Made by a program: the position numbers and the translations under genes. This document shows, piece after piece, positions 1-11,869 of a stretch of DNA of 64,000 bases. A model generated the notes under the pieces. That model was not told where the DNA came from, ran no database searches, and saw only the letters and a list, made by a program, of their open reading frames with translations. Numbering within the stretch: the first letter of the stretch is position 1; each line of letters begins with the position of its first letter. The stretch comes from Mercurialis annua. Lineage: Eukaryota; Streptophyta; Magnoliopsida; Malpighiales; Euphorbiaceae. The stretch is taken from NCBI RefSeq assembly GCF_937616625.2, contig NC_065576.1, forward strand, positions 1,304,501 through 1,368,500, written 5' to 3'.

Positions 1-372
1 GTAAATTAGTGACTAATTTAATAGGAGGAAATAAGTTTATTTACTTCTTCTGGTTTATAATATTTATCGCGTTACATAAATTTTAAAAAATACATCTTAA
101 TTTATATACATTTTTATTACTTTATTAATTTTATTATTTTTACATCTGACTATTCTATTTAGTTTATTAATATAGATTAAACTTGAAAAATGGCAATAAA
201 CACTCTTTTAATATTTTAAAGCGACAAAGGAGGCATGTATTATGAACTAAATTTTAGTCGTAAGCGATATATATTATGGACCGAAGATAGTAATATTTTA
301 ATTTTACATAATTGAAAGTCTCTTATAAGAAAAGTTTCAGGTCTCTAATATCTACTAATTAAAAAAGTATTT

Positions 373-983
373 TAAAAATTGATTAGTAATACAAACCTCA
401 TAAAGTATAGTGAAAAATTTATTTAATATTTTTAGATTCATTAATTAAATTAAATTTAATAAATAATAAAGTAAATGTGCAACTCATATTGCAGGTATAT
501 TCATATACACCCTTGCTGACTCTTAATTATCTGAAGCTTAGCTTAAGGATGTTGTTTCTAGAGAAAAATTATCCACTTGTTGTTTAGTTGAAATTTTGTT
601 GAAGGTTTAAACTTAGGTGGTGTGTTTGATATTGATTCATAGCCATGCATATACTTAGCATAACCTCTTTTGGTTATGGAAGTTATGGCATTACATTTTG
701 AGAGAAAATTCATAATTTCTTCTGGAATAATTACTTTCAAGAAATTTAGACTAAAAATAAAATTACTATTTCTACCATATATTTTAGAAATTTATTATTT
801 TTATTAATATTTTAATTTTATATAAATGAGATTCCCTTATTAAAAAACGTTAATTCTTAAATTTATATTTTAAAATTGATTAGTGTTATAAACTTCATAA
901 GGCTTTAGTAAAAAATTAATTTAATAATTTTGAATCCATTTATCAAATTCAGTTCATGAATAATAAAATAAGTGTGCAACTCA
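373..983 (+). repeat. Diverged direct repeat pair (373-485 and 872-983)
   Basis: Two segments of about 110 bases, in the same orientation and about 500 bases apart, align through most of their length. Both begin AAAATTGATTAGT, pass through similar A+T-rich runs and end in GTGCAACTCA. Similarity by eye is roughly three quarters, so this is an old duplication or two copies of one dispersed repeat. No function is inferred. Confidence 0.55.
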
Positions 984-2749
984 ATAGTAAATAACTTAAT
1001 TCATTAGACAACTTATTAATGTGTTTGCTAATGTTTGCGAGATAAATATAAAGGAGAAATTGAATATAATCTTTTTATATTTGATTGTACATGATAAAAT
1101 AATATGCTATATTTAAATATTAAAATTCATTGAAAATCATTATAGCATATTTATTTTAATACTATATATATAGATAGATTTATATCCCACGATATAAAGT
1201 TTATGGATCTAATATTGCAATTACAACATAAGTTTAAATCTTGACAATATCATGTGGTCGTATTTTTACAGTTCGAAAAACCGAATAAGTATTTTGTTAA
1301 AAAACTGATATAGACAACAGAGCATGTACTATTATGACATCTACGTTAGTATTTTTTATTGAAAATTATTTAATTTTCCGAATTGGAAAAAATTAAATGA
1401 TAATTTGTGTCTCATATTATTAAAATTTAACGCTTACATTGGAATTGCAACATACAATAAATGTATGAATTGTTTTGTAATTAACTTAATATTTTTTTAT
1501 TTTCGTATCTAATTTATTAAATTAAATTGAAAGAAAATGATAAAAGAAATTTGTATATAAATTGGGGAGAGTGGTAGGATTTGGGGCATGAGCTGTGAAA
1601 GAAAAGGGGGGAAGAGGGGATCATGTCAGGCCATGTGAATGATTTGCAAGCTTTCTTTGCTTTGTCCCTAAACCATACCCACATGTAGGGTACTGTGTCC
1701 TTATTATTTTTCTCTCACACCTTCTTAGCAACTTCCACCAATCACATTCGAATTTATGTTCTTTTTTTAATTAATTCTAGTGCATGGAATTGGAAGCCAC
1801 TAATCATCATTAATTACCTTTAATTAATCCATTTAATATTACACTCCTTATTTGCCCCCCTCTTTCTCAACTCACTTCTTGTCCTTAATTTAATTAAGCA
1901 TCTTTTTCTATTTTCTAATCCAAATAGCATGTGATTAGCCTTCTAGCCATGATACATTGGTGAATCTGAGTTTAATTAAATGAAACTAGACCAAATTTTT
2001 AATTGATTAATATCGAATCAGTTTATGTTTTACACATATTTTCATTATCATAATTCAATTAACATTTATTTTTTCCGTTTTTAGTTGTCCATCTAATCAA
2101 AATTGCACTTCCTCCCCTCCGAATTGATAAGTTATTTTATTATTTTTGACATTTCAAATTACAACCCACCTTCTATATTTGGTAAACAAATTAAAGACTA
2201 AAAATCTTATTTACTTTTTATAAATATATATAGTTATCCTCAAATGAAATAATAGTTTCATGTTACAATACAAAATACATCAATAAAGAAATTAGGTCAT
2301 TAATATTCCATTTAAATATTTAGAAATTATAAAAATGTAAATTGAAAAGATGAATAATGGAAACTGAATTTTGAAAAAATAGAATAAACCGAGTCGTACA
2401 GAATCCACTCGTTAGAGAAAATTCAAGAAGTCGTCCAAGGCAAAAGCCCAAAAATGACGGTGCCCGAACCCTAGAGGTCTCGACATGGCCAAGGCCATCC
2501 AAGAGGATTCGTCGAAACTATCTAGGCCGAATCTCACAAGATTCGGTAAAATCTAGAATCATATCCAAAGTGCGTTGCTAGAGGATCAGATCACAGAAAC
2601 GAAATGAAACTTCTAGAAGACTAGATCTTGTAGAATCATTTTCCTACTTGAAAACATATTCTTATCTGGAAAAATAATCCTATTTCAGAAATCAATGCTA
2701 AATAGGACTTTTATTAGATAAGAAATTATTTTCCTATTCAGATTCATAT

Positions 2750-2920
2750 AACTATATAGAAATTCTTTTTATTGTTCTACCATGTTCATTATAAAAAGAC
2801 ACGAGATATGTCTATATACATAATTACATTGAATACGCAAACACTCCCTTAATCTCATTCTCGACTTAAGTATCAGAGAGTAAATCGGACAACCACCATC
2901 CGGTTGACCATCTATCCTGT
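2750..2920 (+). mobile_element. Possible LTR remnant (R-U5-like segment)
   Basis: A TATA-like TATAAAAAGAC at about 2791 is followed by a segment containing CGACTTAAGTATCAGAGAG. That resembles the region downstream of transcription start in plant LTR elements, which often carries a GACTTGAGCGTCGGAG-like motif. I could not find LTR ends, a primer-binding site or any gag-pol coding nearby. This is a weak call: it could be an old solo-LTR piece or a chance resemblance. Confidence 0.3.
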
Positions 2921-3330
2921 TTTATACATTTAATCATCCTTAAAAAAGTAGATTCCATTAATAAATAAAGAAATAAAATTTAACTGGTTTAATTATATTC
3001 TTTTTGATTATTGTGGTCGGACAATTTTTTAGCTATTAAAAAACCACTAAAAAGTTAAAAGGAAAATTCCTAGATGATTTTGGTTTATTAGTCATTCTTA
3101 AACTACTTAAGAAATTTTCATCCTATTGATTAGTGTTTTATTTCTTTAAAAACATTAGTGTTTTAAGAACCGGACCAAATTAATCAGTTCGACGGGTTCA
3201 ATCTCACATCAAAGATCCAGTTTGATTAAATATCAAATATGAAGTTCAACCAATTTGAACCCATAAAAAATTCGAATAAACATGTGAATCGTGAACAAAT
3301 TTTACAATAAAAAGCCAATTGATTTTTGTA

Positions 3331-3644
3331 AAGGGGTAATATTATAAAAATTCACGAACTTTATACGTTTTTTCATTTTAATCATGCACTTTAAATTTTC
3401 TCATTTTCATGCACGAACTACCACTTTTTCTCAAATTCATGCACGGTGCTGAGGTGTCACGGCTCCATTGGTGTAATTCGCTGAGGTGGAGGTCATTTTA
3501 CACCGATGAATGAGTGCCACCTCAGCACCATGTATGAATTTGGGAAAAAGTGGTAGTTCGTGTATGAAAATGAGAAAATTTAAACTTCGTGATTAAAATG
3601 AGAAAACGTGTAAAGTTCGTGATTTTTTTTTGACATTAACCTTT
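3331..3644. mobile_element. Fold-back MITE with long terminal inverted repeats
   Basis: The left arm (about 3333-3460) and the reverse complement of the right arm (about 3520-3643) match over roughly 115-120 bases with scattered substitutions. Shared blocks include CACGAACTTTA, TTTTCTCATTTTCAT, ACGAACTACCACTTTTT and GGTGCTGAGGTG. The short centre does not pair, and there is no coding capacity. Flanks (TTTTGTAAA and TTTTATAC) suggest only an imperfect target duplication. This is the architecture of a non-autonomous MULE-like or fold-back element; the superfamily is inferred only. Confidence 0.75.
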
Positions 3645-6062
3645 TATACATCTATATGAGTGTTGTTATTATTATATATATTCACAATTTTAGCGTTTTT
3701 TTGATTTAAACACAATTGAAACAACGTCTCGTACTCATATCCCAACCTTTTTATCATGTAGCCTAGTTTGCGTTTTATACGTTATTTTCCGTAAATATGA
3801 TGTCATTTTTGGCAGCGTGAATGACCAAAACGATGTCATAAAGACACTTAGGCTATATATTGCCATAAAATAAAAATTGAGATATAGGGTGCTATAGTTT
3901 TTAAATTTTGCTTAAATTAAATTAAAAAAATGCAAAAAATGGAGATATATAGTAACAATAGCCCTTTAAACAATTCATTTATTTTCCTTTTTTAAAGTTT
4001 AAAAACTCATAAATAAAAAATCTAAATGTATTTTAATGTGTGTCTCTGTGTGTGTTTAAACCGGTTGATCCGTGAACTAATGTCCTCACTGATTTGGCAA
4101 CATATTCAATTTTTATAATATATTAAGAAATAATTAAAGGGAGAAACAAAGAAACATAAGATGGTGGAGGAAGAAGCAAGCATTTTGCTTGCCCCTTCAA
4201 TGATCATTGCCTCTTTACTTTGCTTGGCCCATCATATTTTACTCACTCAACTGCCCATGTTTTAGTGCTACTGCTTCCCACTTTTAAGCTCTTGCCTAAA
4301 GCATCAACTACTATGCCATACATAAATTAGCAATCTTGTGGGCATTCTTTTAATTATGTCACCAAATTATTTTATAAGAGCTTGATTATCCAAAAAAATA
4401 GGCTATATTTTTTTAGTCTTTTTTTCCGTTTATCACCGAAATTTTCAAAATCATCAATTTTAATCAATTTTTTATTTTCAATATCAATTGCACCCATTTG
4501 TTCAAGTTAGATCGGAAACAAAAATTCAAATATGATCTTTATATTACTTCATATTATTCAATTTGTTCTTTTACATCAAGAATTCAAAACACAAAGGGCA
4601 TATTTAAACCTTTTTCTCATCTCAATTGGAACAAATGACTACAATTAAAGCTGAAAATTAAAAAAATAAACTAAAATTGACAATTTTGAAAGTTTAAGCC
4701 ATAAATAAAAAATAGGGTATTTTTCGATGATTAAACATTTTATAAATTACAAATTTATTATCCTTTTTAAGTATTTCAGTACTTTACTTCAAGTGCATGG
4801 CTAATTATTATGCAATTTTCAACAATAACTTTCATATAATTCCCTTAAATAGAAGCATACCACGTGCAGTGCAATTTAAATAATAAAAGAGAAATGTTGG
4901 ACTAATAATTGATGTACAGAGTACCCAATTGTAAAAGCCTAGTTCCAATCACATTGCAAACTCAATTAATTAATGTCCAAAAATAGAAATTTAAATGACA
5001 ATGACAGATCATGAACTCATTGCTAATGTAAACCTCAAGATGAAAATAATTGAGTAAGATTAGAGAACAATTCAATTTTTTGTCACACTGAAGTGACTTC
5101 CACAAGTAGAATTGCATATCAACATGGTATGGCCTTAAATGATTTTTGCTCCTCAAATACTGTTTTAACAACAAAGATGTCAAATGACTTGCATGGTCTA
5201 CCTTATAATCAATCCGAGTCGAAATGCTGTTAAACTGGAGCTCAACTCGATTCTAAAATTCAAAACTTGAAGCCCAAAACTCGACTAAAATTCGATCAAT
5301 TTTATTTTATATCTACCCCATGCTCCATATCATAACTGAGATTCAAAAAAAAAAATTAATTCTAATATAAGAATAAGGATATTATTGTAATTATATACAA
5401 TTATGAAAGATAAAAGAGTGAATTAATCAAGAGTCGATTAGGCTCGCGAGCCTGTTAAGCCGAGTATCTTAATACTCGAACTCGACTCGGCAATTGACTC
5501 GAGTAGCTCGAAAATCGAACTCGTGCTCGACTCGATTAACAAAGAGTTGATTTCGTGTAATTTCGAGTCAATTCCGAACAATTCGTGAGTTATCTCGACT
5601 CAGTTACACCCCTAGGTCTAGTGATCCAACATCTAAAGGTTTCCTCATTTCTGGTTTTGTAAGTTCACACCTTCTGCATGAGTGTTGTTCTGATAAGCTG
5701 GCAATCACAACTATATTACCTGTTATGAATTCATGTGTGTCTGAAACGTATAAAACTCAGTTTCATTAAGTTCAGATGCATACAATTTGAGGCAGAATTT
5801 TTGTGGCTAAGAAGAGCATAGCCATTAAAGAATTGACCATTACCTAAGTCCCTGGTTTCTGGGTTGGCCATCTTTAGTCTCCATTCTGCAGCTAAACCTG
5901 CACACACGGTTTACGTCATCGAGTAAAAAGACTTGTCATAGTGAAATTGGATGCTACAGAAAGAAATGAACAACACAAAACCACAACTGAAATACCTTGA
6001 GTAAAAGTATGATCTAGCATAAAGGACATATTGCATTACGTATAGCCAACTCGTGCTAAATC
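3645..6062. other. Intergenic region upstream of the cysteine protease
   Basis: No gene is supported here. It contains a TCGA-rich dispersed repeat (5205-5625) and, in its last 400 bases, less A+T-rich sequence that is the likely promoter region of the protease gene. A short inverted repeat near 4175 (CAAGCA/TGCTTG) is too small to interpret. Confidence 0.55.
5205..5625. repeat. TCGA-rich dispersed repeat
   Basis: The segment is packed with CTCGA, ACTCG and TCGAG motifs in both orientations, for example AACTCGACTCGG and GAGTAGCTCGA, and ends near AGTTACACCCCTAG. Short motifs recur as inverted copies, which resembles a common class of plant MITE-like repeats rich in CTCGA. No clean terminal repeats or target duplication were seen. 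Confidence 0.45.
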
Positions 6063-6064
6063 TC

Positions 6065-6073
6065 TATTTATAA
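6065..6073 (+). promoter_or_regulatory. Likely TATA box of the cysteine protease gene
   Basis: TATTTATAA lies 34 bases before the first in-frame ATG (6099). Plant transcription usually starts about 25-35 bases after the TATA box, that is near 6095-6105. The ATG at 6099 may therefore lie at or before the transcript start, which favours the in-frame ATGs at 6108 or 6126. Confidence 0.45.
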
Positions 6074-6098
6074 GGCTCAAATTCTCAGTGTATGCTTT

Positions 6099-7662
6099 AT
6101 GCTAGCCATGAGAGCGCATATTGGGATGAAGCTTTCTGGTTTGATTCTTGCAATTCTTTGCACTTTATGGATACCTTCAATAGCAAGGTCAGAAATCAAT
6201 AGTCTGTCCATAATTGAAGACATGGCCATGAAATCGAGGTACGACAAATGGCTGGAACATAATGGTCGAAAATACGACACTAGAGATGAATATTTATTGC
6301 GGTTTGGAATTTACCATTCCAATGTTCAGTTCATCCAATACATCAATTCTCAGAACTTGTCATTCAAGCTCACCGACAACAAATTTGCAGACTTGACTAA
6401 TGATGAGTTCAAATCTATCTACCTCGGTTTTCAGCCGAGAAAATATAAAAGAACTAACCCTAGCTACAGATATGAAAATCACACGGAGGTGCCAGACACC
6501 AAAGACTGGAGACAGGAAGGTGCTGTGACCCCAATTAAGGATCAAGGCCAATGTGGTATGATATTTTTTCCTTTCCTTTCTTTGCAGTTCCCATTTAGCT
6601 GAAAGTATAGAGTCTAGGTGCATATTCTCGAGGTATAAGGTATACATTATATTAGGAGACCGCCACTATAAGCATTTTTAGTTATATCCGAAACTAGTTA
6701 CTAGTTAAGACTCTTAAAGATACAATGAACTGATAACAATTGCCTATATGTTTTAGGGTGAATGTTATGTTCATATGGAAGAACGCATACAAATAAACCA
6801 AAAAAAAAAAAGATTCCTAATGTGGGTCACCAAGATTCTTTATTCTTCCATACCGTAGATTTCATTTTAACAAGTTCTCAAGTAACCACTAGGAGTCTAG
6901 AACATCGTAAGTCTAACTTTGACACTAATTTTTCAATCATGCATTCATGCCCCACAATAGTAATAGGTTAAGCAACAAACCACAATCTCTTCTATTGCCG
7001 ATTGATTGTCTGGTTAATACTAGTGAGCTTCTGTAATATGAAAAGATCTAACTTGCAGCCCATGTACAGGGAGTTGCTGGGCTTTTTCTGCAGTAGCAGC
7101 TGTGGAAGGCATTAACAAAATTAAGACGGGAACTTTAGTATCTCTATCAGAACAAGAGCTTATAGACTGCGATGTAGCGGGTTCTAACAAGGGATGCAGT
7201 GGTGGATTCATGGAAAAAGCATTTACATTTATTAAAAGCAATGGGGGACTGACCACTGAAAATGACTATCCTTATAAGGGAACAGATGGCACTTGTGAAA
7301 AATCAAAGACTGCTAACCATGCAGCAACAGTTAGTGGCTACGAAACAGTACCCATCAATAGTGAGACTAGCCTACAAGCGGCAGTTTCCAAACAGCCTGT
7401 ATCTGTTGCAATTGATGCCAGTGGTTATCCGTTTCAACTCTATTCATCAGGTATCTTAAGCGGCTTTTGTGGAGTCGAACTCAATCATGGAGTTACAGCA
7501 GTTGGCTATGGAGCCAGTGATGGTCATAAGTATTGGCTAGTGAAAAACTCATGGGGCACAAAATGGGGCGAGTCTGGCTATGTAAGGATGAAGCGTGGTT
7601 CCACCGACAAAAAAGGTATGTGTGGCATTGCCGCGGATGCTAGCTACCCTATCAAGGATTAA
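6099..7662 (+). CDS. Papain-type cysteine protease (C1A), SAG12/SAG39-like
   Basis: Two coding exons, 6099-6555 and 7070-7662, joined across a GT-AG intron that splits the glycine codon just before the active-site Ser-Cys; they give 349 residues. It is a secreted or vacuolar endopeptidase made as a zymogen. Order: hydrophobic signal peptide ([15 protein letters not shown]), I29 inhibitory propeptide with an ERFNIN-like pattern (E-x3-R-x2-I-Y-x2-N-x3-I-x3-N, Tyr for Phe) and a DNKFADLT segment in the GNFD position, then the mature protease. The catalytic site reads QGQCGSCWAF (Cys at about 155), His is in [11 protein letters not shown], and Asn is in KNSWGTKWG. All three are present, so activity is expected. 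Length is typical for the family. The start is uncertain: 6126 gives the cleanest signal peptide (340 residues) and fits the TATA box better. The exact paralogue (senescence-associated or ervatamin-like) cannot be fixed by eye. Confidence 0.93.
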
Positions 7663-8514
7663 GCAAGCTTTAAGGATATACTAGGCAGTCCTAGTTGTAG
7701 GATGATTGGAGGATGACTAAAAGGATGCTTAATAGATGGTATTACATATAAGTTCATGCAAAAGATACTTTTGGAGTCTTGTATTTAAGAATAAATGAAA
7801 TACAATGAAGGATGATAGTAAAAATCATGCCCAAAGCATAAGAAAATGGGTGATAGAAATTCCTTGTATTGCAGAAATACAACTACAAAATGGTACATAA
7901 AACTTGTTTTTATAATTTATTTTCCTCTATCATTGATCTGATTGACAGCAAAGACCATACAAGAAATTCTGGCATAGCAACAATAAGCATCTAAAGCAAC
8001 CATAGGCGCTAATAAATTTCGTTCATTATTATCGAAAGACTACCAAGTAAAGGTAATTATGGTCTGAATGTGCATCACAACATCGATAACTCACAATAGC
8101 TATGACTGCTAAATCCACGCATGATGATTTTTACAGATTAAACATTGGTAAGATAAAATAATTAGCAGAATTTTTGCTCAAGTAGGGTTTTGCTGTCCTG
8201 TAATCAAAATCCAACTTATGTACGTCCAGCATTGAGTCATTGACCAACTAGAAAACTAAATGATTGTAAGAATATGATTTGCATAAATGAACATGACTAT
8301 CTAACCATTATGACATATAGAAACAAGGTGTACATAGTAACTCTAGAAAACACAAACCTATACATTTACCAGCTCCAACATCCCTACGACACAGCATGGA
8401 AAACAATACTACCATAGATTAGCCATCATAAGCCCACGGAAAACCACGGAGAAACTAACTAAATATAAATTCAGCATACATAAAATTGCACTTACATTCA
8501 AAAAATGGAACAAT
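7663..8514. other. Convergent intergenic spacer (protease and PPR gene)
   Basis: Both flanking genes end into this 852-base gap, so it should hold the two 3' untranslated regions. An AATAAATGAAATAC stretch near 7790 could be a polyadenylation signal of the protease. No gene or clear repeat was seen. Confidence 0.5.
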
Positions 8515-9531
8515 CTACGAATTCAATTCCGCAAATCTTTGCCTCACAGCACAAGCAATCTTCCAAGCACCAGCATCAATAAGCCGATCAACCACCTTTT
8601 GTCTAACCTTAATATAAGGTATAAACCTTTTATCAGTCATCCTCATTACCATTTTCGCCGCCAAAACATAATCTTTACTCTCTAAACACCCTTCAACCAA
8701 AACCTCATAACACTCAAATCCCACTACACACCCCTCCTTCTCCAAGAACTCAATCATCTCAACGGCTACCCGTATCTCTCTATTACCTCGTAATGCAGCT
8801 ATTAACTTCACCAAAGTCCCCTGCCTAGGAATCAATCCAGATTTCACCACCATTTCCTTCATCAACTCAACTGCGTGACCAGTTTTACCAGCTTTACACA
8901 ACGAACCAATAACATTCCCATAACTTTCCAAATCAGGAACACAACCAGCTCCACTCATACACTTCAAAACATGAACTGCCTCACCTAACTGATCAACGCA
9001 ACAAAGCGAAAACAACACATAATTACAAACACTACAATCCGGGTAATACCCGATAGACTCCAATTCTCGGAGAATGTTCAAAACAGTGTAAAGTTTCCGT
9101 CTTTTACGAACCCAAGCCGAAGCTAAAAGAAGACGAAACTGAGGTTCCGGCTGACACCCGGATCGAAAACTGCGCTGTAGAATTGATAAAGCAATAGGTA
9201 AGGGATTAGGAGTTTGAAAAGTATAGTACAGTAAACAAGAATAACTAAGCTTGAGACAAGAGTGAGGTCTTATAGTGATAAAAGATTGCAGAATTTCATC
9301 AATTATCTCTGTTGTTTGACTCAACGGGTATGCAGATAAGAATGTAAAAGGATTTGGGTTCGGTAAAGATTGGTTTTTAGTGGGAATTAGAAGCTCTGGG
9401 ATTTGGGTATAGGCCTTGGTTTCAACTGCTGTTTTGATTGAGTGTTCAAGTGAAGAAACTGAGCGAAATGAAGTGAATTTGGGCATGATTTGATGAGAAC
9501 AAAGTGAGCTTCTGTAAAGCTTGATTACCAT
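8515..9531 (-). CDS. Pentatricopeptide-repeat protein, At1g06270-like
   Basis: An intronless frame of 338 codons from the ATG at 9529-9531. The frame is open further upstream (to 9672), but that part reads through the hairpin-bearing leader and is probably not translated. The N-terminus MVIKLYRSSLCSH is basic, Ser-rich and acid-free, as expected for a mitochondrial presequence; ATG 9486 (MPKFTSF) is an alternative. At least four PPR-type helical pairs can be read in the second half, beginning CNYVLFSLCC, ESYGNVIGSLCK, GTLVKLIAAL and FECYEVLVEG, each about 35 residues and ending in a PD/PR/PY-like turn. PPR proteins bind organellar RNA and act in its processing, stability or translation. There is no E/DYW editing domain. 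The intronless structure is usual for the family. The target RNA cannot be told from sequence. Confidence 0.88.
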   Translation of the reverse strand: MVIKLYRSSLCSHQIMPKFTSFRSVSSLEHSIKTAVETKAYTQIPELLIPTKNQSLPNPNPFTFLSAYPLSQTTEIIDEILQSFITIRPHSCLKLSYSCLLYYTFQTPNPLPIALSILQRSFRSGCQPEPQFRLLLASAWVRKRRKLYTVLNILRELESIGYYPDCSVCNYVLFSLCCVDQLGEAVHVLKCMSGAGCVPDLESYGNVIGSLCKAGKTGHAVELMKEMVVKSGLIPRQGTLVKLIAALRGNREIRVAVEMIEFLEKEGCVVGFECYEVLVEGCLESKDYVLAAKMVMRMTDKRFIPYIKVRQKVVDRLIDAGAWKIACAVRQRFAELNS

Positions 9532-9653
9532 TTTGATAGCAAAAAATTTAAGCGTTGAGAAAAGAATGGAGAGTTCAGCTAGGCATAACGTCGAACAGGT
9601 GATGCTCGTAACACATATAAAACTTTTCTCAAGTCCTAAGCTTCGGCCCACGA

Positions 9654-9688
9654 GAAGCAATCCGCAATTCAAAATTGCGGATTGCTTC
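9654..9688. repeat. Perfect 16-bp hairpin upstream of the PPR gene
   Basis: GAAGCAATCCGCAATT (9654-9669) is followed by a CAA spacer and then the exact reverse complement AATTGCGGATTGCTTC (9673-9688). It lies about 125 bases upstream of the proposed PPR start, in the likely leader or promoter. The arms are moderately GC-rich in an A+T-rich setting, so chance is unlikely. It could be the tip of a tiny palindromic insertion or a structured leader; nothing shows its function. Confidence 0.8.
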
Positions 9689-11869
9689 CCATATAAGATA
9701 CATTTTTTTCATTCCCATCACTCACACAATTAACCCAAAAAAGAAAACCTAGAGAGAAAAGATCAAAAGAGAGCTTAGAATTCTTACGCGAGTTTCTTCT
9801 TCAGAGTTAAACGGGAGAATCTTACGGGGTGTTATTTTTCGGAGCTTAACGGGTTTATTTTTTTTTGGAGCACAGCTAATTTTTTTTAAGACTACAAAAG
9901 GTTAGTTTATTTAATTTTTTTAGTTATTATAGTAAATAATTTTTGTTGTTAATAATATGCAGTATACTAGTTTAGGGAAATGTTAGAAATGTTATCATTT
10001 AGTATAGTTTAGAAAAATATTGAAATTTTTAGTATTTATGTAAATATTTAATAAAAAGTATATATTATAATTAAAAAAATGTTAAACTTTTTAGTATTTT
10101 ATAAATATTTAATATAAATTATTTAAAACTAGAAAAACCCACAAAAACACCAACAACAAAAAAAATTATTCACACTTTACAATAGAATTAAATGTAATTA
10201 CACTAGTACCCATTTCTTTTCAACAATGGCATTCTGCTGGTGTCAGCGCGTCAGTTACTCCGAGAAGAAAACAGTTGGAGCAAAAGGCCTTCATCGACCA
10301 ACAGCCTAAAGCTAAAGCCCATATGTTTCTTTGTGACATCATATCATTTTGCACTTGCTTATGGAGTAAGTGCTTTTTGTAGTTTTTTTTTATTTAATTT
10401 TTTTAAAAATAATATTAATTTTAATTTTAAAAATATAAATATAGATATAGATATATTAAATTTCAAAAATTTAAAAATATATGATACACAAATGATAGAA
10501 TTTTAAAAAATATAATTTTATAAATTACTTACCGGATATATTGTTGATGCCTACCAGATACGGTCTGGTTTATAAATAATATATGTATCATGTATAAATA
10601 TATATCAGAGATGTATCTCTTAAATATATTAAAAAATGTATCTATCATATATAAATTATATCAAAAAATATCTTTATCATGTGTAAATATATATCAGCAA
10701 TGTATTTATTAAGTACATTTAAAAAATATATCTATCATGTATAAATTATGTAACTGAGATGTATCAAATATGTAAGAAAAATAAATGTAATAAAATTTTA
10801 AAAAAGTGTAAAAAACACAAGAAAAAAAGTTCGGGCGGTTAAGTATGTATCAAATATGTTTTGGAAGTGTATCCATTATATAATTACGAGATCTAAATTA
10901 CATTTAAAATCCAAAAGTAGCATATTTTAGATCTTCAACTATAAATTAAGTAAAAAAAATCCACCAATAAATCAAAACTCTACCACCGCTATCAAATATA
11001 TACCGGAGATCTGTCAAATATATATTAAATATGTATCAGAAATGTTTTGAAAATGTATCAAAAATATACTATCAAATATGTATATTTAATTAATCAGTAT
11101 TAATTAGTTAAAAATTGAAAACCCATTGGCCATTTTTAGTTCTTAGAGCTGCATTTGTATAAATTATATGTTCAGTTTCTAACTAATTAATGACCCCAAA
11201 CAGCTACTAATTTAATTAACTTAAACCAACATGACCTAAGAGAACTAACTTAATTAATTAACTTAAATAATGTAACTAGAAGCTGATATCAGACTCAAAC
11301 AACCCAATTTGAGATCGGAGACCATGACACAATAAATTTAAACAGTCACATAATTCATTCATTTTTTACTTTAATTTGAAAAGAGATAACAATAGCCAAT
11401 AGGAAAGAAGTACATGAAAAAAACTATCAGCATAGTGGTGAGTAACCGAGTGGTTTTATTAATTTGCTGTTTTGACAGTTCAATTATTTTGTTATCTTCA
11501 CCAATTTACTGGATTAACTTTCTTCTTAGTTGTGATTTCATTTGAACAAGAGATTTTTGAATGAAGCTTCATCTGTGAAGGTTAAGAATTTGAACAAAAA
11601 AAAATCATGTTGGAACACCTATCTCTCTATTATAAAAGAAAAAAAGTGGTAGATGAAAAGAAATCACAAAAATAATGGTGGTGATGAAAAGAAATTAGAA
11701 AGCTAGTATTATGTGAAAAAATCATCATATCTAGGGTTTTTTTTTTATTTTCTCTTAAAACTAACTTTATAGAAAAATGTTAAAATTATTAAAAATAAAA
11801 TGATATGTAATTGAAAATGGTAAAAATGTTATAAATTTAAGACTCGCATTTTAAAAATAACGGTGATAT
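9689..11869. other. A+T-rich intergenic region with degenerate tandem repeats
   Basis: No gene is supported. The section 10545-11075 contains many loose copies of a unit with TATCATGTATAAATATAT and AGATGTATC, separated by 40-60 bases. The rest is A+T-rich and unrecognised. The frame at 10240-10506 starts in a normal-composition patch but runs into low-complexity N/F/I codons and is rejected as a gene. Confidence 0.55.
10545..11075 (+). repeat. Degenerate ATGTATC-type tandem repeat
   Basis: Motifs such as ATGTATCATGTATAAATAT, GAGATGTATC, CTATCATGTATAAATTAT and CAAATATGTATCA recur about ten times with irregular spacing and substitutions. Copies are too diverged to set a single unit length by eye. 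It looks like an old A+T-rich tandem array. Confidence 0.5.

Larger units (their letters stand above)
1..3330. other. Gene-free A+T-rich intergenic region
   Basis: No open reading frame here looks like a real gene: the frames are short, have no family motif and use A+T-rich composition. The stretch holds a diverged direct repeat (373-485 and 872-983), a less A+T-rich block around 1560-1740 that could be promoter-like but has no recognisable gene beside it, and an LTR-like block around 2750-2920. Nothing else is recognised. Confidence 0.6.

Noticed and set aside
558..740. 60-codon minus-strand frame between the two diverged repeats
   Set aside because: No motif, A+T-rich codons, no splice context and no sign of conservation; likely chance.
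1560..1740. Possible miRNA precursor or conserved promoter block
   Set aside because: No fold-back of the right length and no known mature miRNA sequence could be recognised; there is no adjacent gene either.
9532..9672. N-terminal extension of the PPR frame
   Set aside because: It reads through the perfect hairpin and gives a Cys/Leu-rich stretch unlike PPR or targeting sequences; the ATG at 9531 gives a plausible presequence.
10240..10506. 88-codon frame starting in a normal-composition patch
   Set aside because: After about 45 codons it is only N/F/I/K-rich low-complexity sequence; no family resemblance.
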